This document shows, one piece after another, positions 6,559 to 13,464 of a stretch of DNA of 13,464 nt. The DNA is from Rhodobiaceae bacterium UBA7804 (GTDB lineage: Bacteria; Pseudomonadota; Alphaproteobacteria; Parvibaculales; Parvibaculaceae): the NCBI GenBank assembly GCA_002480495.1, contig DLCG01000024.1:81434-94897 (forward strand), in the 5' to 3' direction. Every line of letters starts with the position of its first letter. Position 1 is the stretch's first letter. Position numbers and translations under genes: made by a program. The notes below the pieces were generated by a model. That model was not told where the DNA came from and did not search any database. It was given only the letters and a program-made list of their open reading frames with translations.

Positions 6559-8378
6559 CGACGGCAAAGAGGCAAAAAGCCACAACCGATGCCGGCGACA
6601 AACGGGCACCCGCACTTAAACTGGTAAGCCAGGCGGATGCCCGGCGTCAGAAGCGTGTGGGGGATGCTTCGGACGCTCGACTGCCGGGCCAGGATCTCGT
6701 CGACTACCAGGTCGACCTCTGGCAGCGGACGATCCTTTTCTGGGACACGCTCAGACAACGCGCCGACAATATGCTCGAGCATGAACGCGCCGGTTTGCCG
6801 CCGTTGCTCGACTTCAAATACGAGACGATCCTCGACGCACGGCGCTTCGAGCCTCCCGCGAACTATGCGCTCCTGCGGATTACGGAAGTCGGCGATGACT
6901 GCTGGGACGACTGCGTCGATTCCGACAAGCCGCCGGTCATCGTGGTCGATCCGCGCGCCGGGCACGGGCCGGGGATCGGCGGGTTCAAGCACGATTCCGA
7001 AGTCGGCATGGCGCTCCACGAGGGGCATCCAACATATTTCGTGATCTTTTTCCCGGAGCCATCGCCCGGCCAGACACTGGCCGACGTGTTACATGCACTC
7101 AGGCGCTTCGTGGAGGAGGTCGCCGGACGCCATTCCGGCACGCCGCCTGTCCTTTACGGCAACTGTCAGGCCGGTTGGGCGATGACTCTGCTCTCGGCCG
7201 ACTGTGAGGGTCTGGTCGGCCCTGCTGTGCTGAACGGCTCGCCGCTGTCCTATTGGTCAGGCGAGGCCGGCGTCAATCCGATGCGGGTGACCGGAGGACT
7301 GCTCGGCGGCGCCTGGCTCACGCATTTGACGGCCGATCTCGGCAACGGCCGCTTCGATGGCGCGTGGCTGGCCCTGAATTTCGAGAACCTGAAGCCGGAA
7401 AAGGCTATTTGGGAGAAATACGCCGGTCTGTTCCACAAGGTCGATACCGAGAGCGAGCGCTTCCTCGAGTTCGAGCGCTGGTGGAACGGGTTCTATTTCC
7501 TCAGCCGCGAAGAAATACTGGCGATCGTCGAAAACCTGTTCATCGGCAACAAGCTGGAACAGGGCATCATGCGCATCTGCGACGGCTGCATCGCCGATTT
7601 GCGCCGCATCCGCAATCCGTTGGTCATCTTTGCCTCCTACGGAGACAACATCACGCCGCCGCATCAGGCTCTGGGCTGGATTCCGACCGTATATGAGGAT
7701 ACGGCCGATCTGAAGAAGGCGGGTCAACGGATCGTCTATCTGACCAATCCGCATGTGGGCCATCTCGGCATCTTCGTGTCGGCCAAGGTCGCCCGCCTTG
7801 AACATCGCGCCATTCTCGAAAACCTCGATGAGATCGAAGCCCTCGCCCCGGGCCTCTACGAGATGAAGATCGACAACCCGAGCGGCGACCCCGACTGCCA
7901 CAAGCCGCAATTCACCGTGCGGTTTGACGAGCGGCGGGTCGAGGATCTGAAGTTTCCGGAGCAAAGCCAGGCATTCGAACAAGTGCGGGCTGTTTCCGAG
8001 GCGGGCGAGGCGTTCTACCGGAGCTTCGTCAGTCCGTGGGTTCAGATGGCGAGCAATCCATGGACCGCGGAGTCGTTGAAGTGGCTGCATCCGATGCGAA
8101 CGAGCCGTTACTTGTTTTCCGAGTCGTTCAACCCATGGATGCGCGGTGTCGCGGCTCTGGCAGATGGTATTGCCAAGACGCGGAAACCGCTGCCCGAGGA
8201 TCATCCTTTGCTGGAAAGGGAACGAGAGCTTTTCGCCGAATTTTCCGGGGCGATCGAGGAGGTCCGCGAGTGGCGCGACGCCGGCTACGAACAGGCGTTC
8301 GGGCAGCTTTACGGCCAGGAGACATCCGCGGCGGGAACAGTAGGGAATGAAGGCGAGGCGAAGAACGATGGCCGTTGA
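6555..8378 (+). CDS. DUF3141 alpha/beta hydrolase, PHA synthase-related
   Basis: A 607-residue cytoplasmic protein of the DUF3141 family. Around 50-80 it has the family stretch WQRTILFWDTLRQRADNMLEH. DPRAGHGPGIGGF begins at Asp132 and is followed by FVIFFPEPSPGQTL. The hydrolase core has a Cys nucleophile in YGNCQAGWA (Cys204), Asp364 in SYGDNITPP and His403 in PHVGHLGIF. A G-x-C-x-G elbow with Cys instead of Ser is also the hallmark of PHA synthases, and the Asp and His contexts resemble PhaC. The family's reaction is not established, so acyl transfer or thioester hydrolysis on hydroxyacyl chains is inference. GGGGAGG (6542-6548) supports ATG 6555, which overlaps the previous stop (ATGA). 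It overlaps acetate kinase by 11 bases. DUF3141 proteins commonly accompany phaC, pta, ackA and fabI. Residues 116 and 120 add a Cys pair. Confidence 0.9.
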   Translation: MTTAKRQKATTDAGDKRAPALKLVSQADARRQKRVGDASDARLPGQDLVDYQVDLWQRTILFWDTLRQRADNMLEHERAGLPPLLDFKYETILDARRFEPPANYALLRITEVGDDCWDDCVDSDKPPVIVVDPRAGHGPGIGGFKHDSEVGMALHEGHPTYFVIFFPEPSPGQTLADVLHALRRFVEEVAGRHSGTPPVLYGNCQAGWAMTLLSADCEGLVGPAVLNGSPLSYWSGEAGVNPMRVTGGLLGGAWLTHLTADLGNGRFDGAWLALNFENLKPEKAIWEKYAGLFHKVDTESERFLEFERWWNGFYFLSREEILAIVENLFIGNKLEQGIMRICDGCIADLRRIRNPLVIFASYGDNITPPHQALGWIPTVYEDTADLKKAGQRIVYLTNPHVGHLGIFVSAKVARLEHRAILENLDEIEALAPGLYEMKIDNPSGDPDCHKPQFTVRFDERRVEDLKFPEQSQAFEQVRAVSEAGEAFYRSFVSPWVQMASNPWTAESLKWLHPMRTSRYLFSESFNPWMRGVAALADGIAKTRKPLPEDHPLLERERELFAEFSGAIEEVREWRDAGYEQAFGQLYGQETSAAGTVGNEGEAKNDGR

Positions 8379-9585
8379 TGGCGCGATCCTGGTCATCAAT
8401 AGCGGATCCTCCAGCGTCAAGTTCGCGCTGTTCGACGCGGCTCCCGCCGAGCCCCAGCGAACCTGGTCGGGTTCTCTGGAACGCATTGGCTTCGACGAAG
8501 GACGTTTCCTTGTGAGGGCAGCGGACAGGACGGCACTGGTCGATGAAACGCGGGCAATTCCCGACCATGACGCGGCCCTCGACCTGCTTCTGAACTGGGC
8601 CGAGGATCGCGACACGCAAGCGACACCCGTTGCCGTTGGCCACCGGTTGGTACATGGCGGAGAGGGCTGTGATTGTTCGCGTGTGGTCACGCCCGCGCTC
8701 GAGGTCCGGCTGAAGCAACTGGTCCCGCTCGCGCCCCTCCATCTGCCCCATAACCTGGCCGGCATCACAGCGGTCCGACGACAACGGCCCGATCTCCCGC
8801 AGGTCGCCTGCTTCGACACCGCGTTTCACCATGGCTTGTCACGCGTGGCGCGCTTGACCGGCTTGCCGCGCCGTTTCGAGCAAGAGGGTATCCGGCGCTA
8901 CGGTTTTCACGGCCTGTCTTATGAGTATGTCATCGGCGAGGTACGCCGGCGTGACGGCGACGCAGCTGCGGAGGAACGAATCATTGTTGCCCATCTCGGC
9001 AACGGCGCGTCGATGGCGGCGATCAGGAACGGACACAGCGTCGAGACCACCATGGGCTTCAGTACACTTGCCGGCCTTCCCATGGGGACGCGTCCCGGCG
9101 ATCTCGATCCCGGCGTTCTCCTGCACCTCCTGATCGAAAAGCAAATGACTCCCGACGCCCTTCAACAGGTGCTCTACACCGAATCGGGCCTGCTCGGTCT
9201 GTCCGGCTTGAGCCGCAACATGGCCGATCTCCTGGCCCGGCGGGACGTTCCAGAGGCGGCGGAGGCGATCGATTTCTTCAGCCACCATGCACGCCGGCAC
9301 CTGGCTGGCCTGACGGCCGCGCTCGGCGGTCTCGATCGGTTGATTTTCACCGGCGGTATCGGCGCTAACTCGCCCGAAATCCGCGCCAGCATCTGCGAGG
9401 GGCTTGACTATCTCGGTCTCACGCTCGACGCGGAGCGGAACGCCGGTCAACAACACCTCATATCGACCGATGACAGCGGTGTGCTCATCGAAGCCTTCAA
9501 GACTGACGAGGAGTTGGTCATCGCGTGTCACACGCAAAACATTCTGAGCGCATCCGGAAAGGAGAATGTGCGAGCCCATGGTTGA
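8368..9585 (+). CDS. ackA: Acetate/propionate-family kinase
   Basis: A 405-residue member of the ASKHA fold that interconverts acyl phosphate + ADP and carboxylate + ATP. Phosphate-1 loop INSGSSSVKF is at 10-19, and GHRLVHGGE and PLAPLHLPHN are typical. Asp150 in FDTAFH is the catalytic acid region, with YGFHGLSYEYV after it. HLGNGAS (His209) and TTMGFSTLAGLPMGTRPGDLDPG mark the active site, and FTGGIGANSPEIR is the adenosine loop. The second His of the usual FHGTSH is Tyr here (FHGLSY), as I recall for a proteobacterial acetate/propionate subgroup, so acetate is not the only possible substrate. An ATG at 8347 is too close to its binding site, so I use ATG 8368 with GAGG at 8355-8358. It overlaps both neighbours and pairs with the acyltransferase downstream. 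Confidence 0.92.
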   Translation: MAVDGAILVINSGSSSVKFALFDAAPAEPQRTWSGSLERIGFDEGRFLVRAADRTALVDETRAIPDHDAALDLLLNWAEDRDTQATPVAVGHRLVHGGEGCDCSRVVTPALEVRLKQLVPLAPLHLPHNLAGITAVRRQRPDLPQVACFDTAFHHGLSRVARLTGLPRRFEQEGIRRYGFHGLSYEYVIGEVRRRDGDAAAEERIIVAHLGNGASMAAIRNGHSVETTMGFSTLAGLPMGTRPGDLDPGVLLHLLIEKQMTPDALQQVLYTESGLLGLSGLSRNMADLLARRDVPEAAEAIDFFSHHARRHLAGLTAALGGLDRLIFTGGIGANSPEIRASICEGLDYLGLTLDAERNAGQQHLISTDDSGVLIEAFKTDEELVIACHTQNILSASGKENVRAHG

Positions 9586-10588
9586 TCATCCCGCCACTCT
9601 CGAGGATCTCGTCGCACGTGCGAAGGAGCGCACGCCAATCCGCGTCGCCGTGGTCGCCGCCGATCAAGGCCTTGTCCTCGAAACGGTTCAGGAAGCTGTG
9701 GCGCTTGGCCTGATCGTACCCCGGCTCGTCGGCGATCCCGACGCGATTCTGGACTGCGCAGCCTCCTCCAATGTGGAGATCGACCGGGCTGCGATCATCT
9801 CCGCAAAGAGCGACCCCGATATGGCCCGCGCCGGTGTCGATCTCGTCCGAAACGGCGATGCCGACGCGGTCATGAAGGGTCACATTCACACCGATGCCTT
9901 CATGCGGGCCCTGCTAGACACGGACCGCGGCCTCAGACTCCCAGGTCGCCGCGTCAGCCACGTCTTCATGGTCGACATTCCAGCCTATCCGAAGCTCCTC
10001 GCGATCACGGACGCGGCCATCAACATCATGCCGGACCTCAACGCGAAAGCGCAGATTCTTGAGAACGCCATCGCGCTTTTCACGCTCCTTGGCATAGAAA
10101 CACCGAAGGCAGCTGTGTTGTCCGCAGTCGAGACGGTCAATCCGGCCATTGCATCAACCCTCGACGCGGCCTGTCTCGCTTTGATGGCCAAACGGGGCCA
10201 GATTGCAGGTGCGATCGTCGACGGCCCAATGGCCTTTGACAACGCCATCTCAGCCGTCGCAGCCCGCGAGAAAGGCATCGTCTCGGAGGTCTCCGGAGAT
10301 GTCGATATCCTGCTGGTCCCCGATCTCGTTTCCGGCAACATCTTGACCAAGAATCTCGAATATCTGGCCGGCGCCACGGCGGCGGGCGTCGTCATGGGCC
10401 TCGCCACGCCGGTGGTGCTCAGCTCCCGCGCCGATCCGCCGGCCGCCCGGTTGGCGGCGCTGGCGCTCGCCGTCCTGATGCATCAATCTGCGCTGCCTCG
10501 GTCGCAGCAGTTGCAACGAGGAGAATCGGAATCGGCCATTCATTGCGCGGCTCAACCTGAAGCCGCGTGCTGTCCGATGGGAGCGTGA
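9578..10588 (+). CDS. Phosphate acetyl/butyryltransferase
   Basis: A 336-residue phosphotransacylase (PTA_PTB family) that swaps acyl-CoA + phosphate for acyl phosphate + CoA. Together with the kinase just upstream it yields ATP from acyl-CoA. Family marks are VMKGHIHTDAFMRALL, then SHVFMVD, ITDAAINIMPDL, KAQILENAIALF, DGPMAFDNAIS, LLVPDLVSGNILTKNLEYLAG, and the closing glycine/alanine-rich helix. Many relatives are annotated as bifunctional with an N-terminal MaoC hydratase domain; that domain is absent here. The start is uncertain: ATG 9566 is only one base after GGAG, whereas ATG 9578 is 13 bases after it and gives the 8-base overlap seen elsewhere in this operon, so I prefer 9578. The tail is odd: about 25 residues past the domain with Cys323, Cys331 and Cys332. 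Acetyl versus butyryl preference cannot be read. Confidence 0.91.
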   Translation: MVDHPATLEDLVARAKERTPIRVAVVAADQGLVLETVQEAVALGLIVPRLVGDPDAILDCAASSNVEIDRAAIISAKSDPDMARAGVDLVRNGDADAVMKGHIHTDAFMRALLDTDRGLRLPGRRVSHVFMVDIPAYPKLLAITDAAINIMPDLNAKAQILENAIALFTLLGIETPKAAVLSAVETVNPAIASTLDAACLALMAKRGQIAGAIVDGPMAFDNAISAVAAREKGIVSEVSGDVDILLVPDLVSGNILTKNLEYLAGATAAGVVMGLATPVVLSSRADPPAARLAALALAVLMHQSALPRSQQLQRGESESAIHCAAQPEAACCPMGA

Positions 10589-10591
10589 ACC

Positions 10592-12376
10592 ATGGGGCAC
10601 CATCCAACGAAAGTACGAACGGAGCAAACCGCGCTGGCAACGCCTCGCAACGAACCGTTGGGGAGGGGTTTATCCCTGGATCAACCTCTCCATGCGACAC
10701 TCGGGCAGATCACCGCCGGTGTGTCACCCGTGGCGCTTGCTCAAGCGTATACGGACTGGGCGCAGCATCTCGTCATGTCGCCCGACAAGCAAATAGAACT
10801 AGTTCAGAAGGCCGTCCGCAAATGGGCGCGCTATCTGGAATACTGTTCACGGGCTTGCTCGGATCCTCATTGCGAGGCCTGCATCGAGCCCCTGCCGCAG
10901 GACAAACGCTTTGCCGGCGATCCGTGGCAGGCATGGCCATATAACGCGATCTATCAAGGTTTTCTCCTGACCCAGCAATGGTGGCACAACGCCACAACCG
11001 GCATCTCCGGCGTCTCCAGGCACCATGAAGAGGTCGTTTCCTTCGTTGCCCGGCAGTTGCTCGATATGATGTCGCCTGCGAATTTTCCGTCGAGCAACCC
11101 CGAGGTCCTGAAGGAGACCCTCGATACCGGGGGCCAAAATCTGGTGCGCGGCGCGGTGAACTTCTTCGAAGACTGGCAACGCGCGGTCAGTGGGGGGCGA
11201 CCTGCCGGCACGGAACGGTTCGCGGTCGGCGACAACCTGGCGGTTACACCGGGCCAAGTGATTTTCCGTAACGAATTGATCGAACTGATCCAATACATGC
11301 CGGCGACGGATAAGGTTCATCCCGAGCCTATCCTGATCGTGCCTGCCTGGATCATGAAATACTATATCCTCGACCTTAGCCCCGAGAACTCGCTGGTGAA
11401 ATACTTGGTCGAGAAGGGTCACACGGTCTTCATGATCTCCTGGAAAAATCCGACGGTCGAAGATCGCGACCTTGGTATGGAGGACTATCGCCGGCTGGGC
11501 GTCATGGCCGCGCTCGACGCGGTGTCAGCTATCGCGCCGGAAAGCCGCGTCCACGGCGTCGGCTACTGCCTCGGTGGAACGCTCTTGTCGATTGCTGCGG
11601 CGGCCATGGTCCGCGATGGCGACGACCGGCTGGCAACCATGACCCTCTTCGCCGCGCAGACGGACTTCACGGAAGCCGGCGAATTGATGCTGTTCATTGA
11701 CGAGGCCCAGGTCAGCTTTCTCGAGGACATCATGGCCGAGCAGGGCTGTCTCGATACCAAGCAGATGGCCGGCACGTTCCAGCTGCTTCGCTCCAACGAC
11801 CTCATCTGGTCGGCCATGGTTCAGAATTATCTCATGGGAGAGCGCCGACCGATGTTCGACCTGATGGCGTGGAATGCTGACGCCACGCGCATGCCTGCCA
11901 GGATGCACTCCGAATATCTCCGGCAGCTGTTCCTCGACAATGATCTGGCGGACGAACGCTATCGCGTCGACGGTCGCCCGGTGTCGTTGCATGACATCCG
12001 CATTCCGATTTTTGCGGTCAGCACGCTCTCGGACCATGTCGCGCCGTGGCGGTCGGTTTACAAGATCCACAGCCAAACCAATGCCGATGTTACCTTCGTA
12101 CTATCCAATGGCGGCCACAATGCCGGCATTGTGAGCCCACCTGGCAACACCCGGCGTCGTCACCAGATCGCCACCCACGATGATCTCGCGGCCTACCTGG
12201 ACCCTGACGCCTGGCAGGCGCGGGCCACCCACCATGAGGGTTCATGGTGGCCCTGTTGGCTAGGGTGGCTTAGCGACCATTCGGGTGAACCCGTTAAGCC
12301 CCCTGGCCTGGGGGCGGCGCGCAAGGGCTATCGGCGGCTGGGCGAAGCGCCCGGCACCTATGTGCTGATGCCCTGA
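10592..12376 (+). CDS. phaC: Class I poly(3-hydroxyalkanoate) synthase
   Basis: A 594-residue polymerase that joins (R)-3-hydroxyacyl-CoA into polyhydroxyalkanoate at the granule surface. The N-terminal PHB polymerase domain spans about 30-280, including QQWWHNATTGISGVSRHH, SNPEVLKETLDTGGQNLVRG and IVPAWIMKYYILDLSPENS. VFMISWKNP precedes the alpha/beta hydrolase core with nucleophile Cys326 in GYCLGGT, Asp481 in SDHVAPW and His509 in GGHNAGI. The spacing nearly equals that of the Cupriavidus class I enzyme (Cys319, Asp480, His508). Length fits class I and no phaE or phaR partner is present. GGGAG (10579-10583) supports ATG 10592, three bases after the acyltransferase stop. Substrate would come from PhaA and PhaB encoded in the same window. 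An unusual N-terminal cluster, Cys85, Cys89, Cys94 and Cys97, could bind metal. Confidence 0.95.
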   Translation: MGHHPTKVRTEQTALATPRNEPLGRGLSLDQPLHATLGQITAGVSPVALAQAYTDWAQHLVMSPDKQIELVQKAVRKWARYLEYCSRACSDPHCEACIEPLPQDKRFAGDPWQAWPYNAIYQGFLLTQQWWHNATTGISGVSRHHEEVVSFVARQLLDMMSPANFPSSNPEVLKETLDTGGQNLVRGAVNFFEDWQRAVSGGRPAGTERFAVGDNLAVTPGQVIFRNELIELIQYMPATDKVHPEPILIVPAWIMKYYILDLSPENSLVKYLVEKGHTVFMISWKNPTVEDRDLGMEDYRRLGVMAALDAVSAIAPESRVHGVGYCLGGTLLSIAAAAMVRDGDDRLATMTLFAAQTDFTEAGELMLFIDEAQVSFLEDIMAEQGCLDTKQMAGTFQLLRSNDLIWSAMVQNYLMGERRPMFDLMAWNADATRMPARMHSEYLRQLFLDNDLADERYRVDGRPVSLHDIRIPIFAVSTLSDHVAPWRSVYKIHSQTNADVTFVLSNGGHNAGIVSPPGNTRRRHQIATHDDLAAYLDPDAWQARATHHEGSWWPCWLGWLSDHSGEPVKPPGLGAARKGYRRLGEAPGTYVLMP

Positions 12377-12487
12377 CCCAGGCTGTGACCCTGTCGTCCG
12401 CAGCTATGTCTGGTCCCGAATAATATCGTGCGCGGCGAGACGGATCGCGCCTGGCCCGCCTGGCCGGAGAAAGGAGCAAGCGCAAAA

Positions 12488-13270
12488 ATGGAACTCATCG
12501 ATATGAAAGGCCGGAAGGGGTTGGTGGTGGGAATTGCCAACGAACACAGTTTGGCCTGGTCGGCGGCCCAGCATTTTGGGAACGCCGGCGCCGATCTTGC
12601 CATCACCTATCTGAACGACAAGGCCAAGCCCTTTGTTGAGCCGCTTTCGCAACAGGTGGACGCGCAACTTTTCCTGCCCTGCAATGTCGCCGAGCCGGGA
12701 CAATTGGAGGCCGTCTTCGGGGAGATCGAGCAGAAATGGGGCCGATTGGATTTTCTGTTTCATGCGATCGCATGGGCCCGTAAGGAAGATCTCCATGGCC
12801 GGTTGACCGATTGTTCGGGAGAAGGCTTCGCTGAATCGATGCTTATCTCGTGCCACTCCTTCATCCGTATGGCGAAGCTCGCCGAGCCGCTCATGGACAA
12901 AGGTGGCAGCTTGACGACGCTCAGCTACTACGGCGCAGAAAAAGTGGTCGATCATTACAATGTCATGGGGCCAGTGAAGGCCGCCCTTGAAGCGTCTGTA
13001 CGCTACCTGGCCCATGAACACGGTGGCAAGGCGATCCGGGTGAACGCGATTTCGGCCGGGGCGGTCGCGACACGTGCGGCCTCGGGCATCGAGCATTTCG
13101 ACGAACTATTGAATGAGACCGTCCGCAAGGCGCCGCTGCGGCGCACGGTGGACGCCTGCGAGGTGGGACGTACGGCGCTTATGCTGGCGAGCGATTATAC
13201 GAGCGCCATCACCGGGGAAACGCTCTACGTCGACGCGGGCTTTCACATCGAAGGGATGGTGTTTCACTGA
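12488..13270 (+). CDS. fabI: Enoyl-ACP reductase, FabI type
   Basis: A 260-residue short-chain dehydrogenase of the FabI group, which reduces the enoyl-ACP double bond with NAD(P)H in fatty acid synthesis. The nucleotide loop GIANEHSLAWSAAQHF replaces the classical GxxxGxG. The catalytic Tyr-x6-Lys is Tyr157 and Lys164 in YNVMGPVK, and Tyr147 in LSYYGAEK matches the second FabI tyrosine (E. coli Tyr146, Tyr156, Lys163). ISAGAVATRAASGI and the C-terminal GETLYVDAGFHI are standard. ATG 12488 has GGAG (12473-12476) eleven bases upstream. It follows phaC after 111 bases without a visible terminator. Its place inside a PHA cluster suggests an accessory copy, possibly acting on crotonyl-type intermediates or linking fatty acid synthesis to storage; this is inference. 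A housekeeping fabI elsewhere in the genome is likely. Confidence 0.92.
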   Translation: MELIDMKGRKGLVVGIANEHSLAWSAAQHFGNAGADLAITYLNDKAKPFVEPLSQQVDAQLFLPCNVAEPGQLEAVFGEIEQKWGRLDFLFHAIAWARKEDLHGRLTDCSGEGFAESMLISCHSFIRMAKLAEPLMDKGGSLTTLSYYGAEKVVDHYNVMGPVKAALEASVRYLAHEHGGKAIRVNAISAGAVATRAASGIEHFDELLNETVRKAPLRRTVDACEVGRTALMLASDYTSAITGETLYVDAGFHIEGMVFH

Positions 13271-13443
13271 TGGCCGGCTTCGAACCCGAAAAAGACGTAA
13301 TGGTAACCGACCCAGTATGCGGCATGCGCCTGACGCCCGAAAAGGCCGTCGCCCAGGAGGAGTGTGAGGGCTGGGCGTATTTTTTCTGCTCGGAGGGCTG
13401 TCACAAGCTCTTTCTCACAGCGCCGGAACGATACTCCTATTGA
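13270..13443 (+). CDS. 57-residue YHS-domain protein
   Basis: A very small soluble protein that is almost only a YHS domain. It has TDPVCGMRL with Cys17, then WAYFFCSEGCHKLF with Cys40 and Cys44, and a final APERYSY. Cys32 is extra, and there is no membrane helix. The pattern is like the metal-binding YHS modules attached to copper-type ATPases, but here free-standing. Its ATG shares one base with the fabI stop (TGATG), so it is probably translated by coupling; I see only AAGGG (13249-13253), some distance away. Together with the membrane-anchored YHS protein at 5868 it brackets the acyl-CoA/PHA genes. A free-standing metal chaperone or redox sensor is a reasonable guess, without direct evidence. 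Confidence 0.85.
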   Translation: MAGFEPEKDVMVTDPVCGMRLTPEKAVAQEECEGWAYFFCSEGCHKLFLTAPERYSY

Positions 13444-13464
13444 CCTGCTCCCCTGAATTGTACT

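Noticed and set aside
7257..8819. 520-codon open frame on the minus strand opposite the DUF3141 and acetate kinase genes
   Set aside because: It lies opposite two well-supported genes, has no recognisable domain, and long antisense frames are expected in GC-rich codon-biased DNA.
1..13464. CRISPR arrays, tRNA/rRNA genes, insertion sequences, phage genes
   Set aside because: I saw no regularly spaced repeats, cloverleaf-forming or rRNA-like stretches, and no transposase, integrase or terminal inverted repeats.

Overview
The window looks like a piece of an alphaproteobacterial chromosome or large plasmid, most likely Hyphomicrobiales-like. The evidence is GC-rich coding sequence with strong G/C third positions, proteins resembling rhizobial and methylotroph-type homologues, and long spurious antisense frames. 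The taxonomic placement is inference. Every gene I accept is on the + strand, and most are packed with short gaps or start/stop overlaps.

Region 1 (1-2485) opens with about 410 bases in which I recognise no gene. It continues with a possible 33-codon leader ORF and then phaB (acetoacetyl-CoA reductase) and phaA (acetyl-CoA acetyltransferase). These two enzymes make (R)-3-hydroxybutyryl-CoA from acetyl-CoA. Region 2 (2486-5289) holds a small K+-channel-like membrane protein, an APC-superfamily amino acid/amine permease, a 42-codon small ORF and an ECF-type sigma factor with a cysteine-rich C-terminal tail. The permease, small ORF and sigma factor overlap one another and are probably translationally coupled.

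Region 3 (5406-13443) looks like one long operon: phasin, membrane-anchored YHS-domain protein, DUF5676-like membrane protein, DUF3141 alpha/beta hydrolase, acetate kinase, phosphate acetyl/butyryltransferase, class I PHA synthase (phaC), FabI-type enoyl-ACP reductase and a 57-residue YHS-domain protein. Neighbours here mostly overlap or are a few bases apart; the exception is the 111-base phaC-fabI gap.

Together the window encodes a complete acetyl-CoA to polyhydroxybutyrate route (PhaA, PhaB, PhaC plus a granule-coating phasin). It also encodes an acyl-CoA/acyl-phosphate/ATP branch (Pta-AckA), a second Cys-nucleophile hydrolase related to PHA synthases (DUF3141), an enoyl reductase, and two small putative metal-binding YHS proteins. 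Cysteine clusters recur in the sigma factor, both YHS proteins, the PhaC N-terminal region and the Pta C-terminus. My reading, as inference, is a carbon- and energy-storage module that may respond to metal, redox or oxygen state, with the ECF factor as the obvious candidate local regulator.
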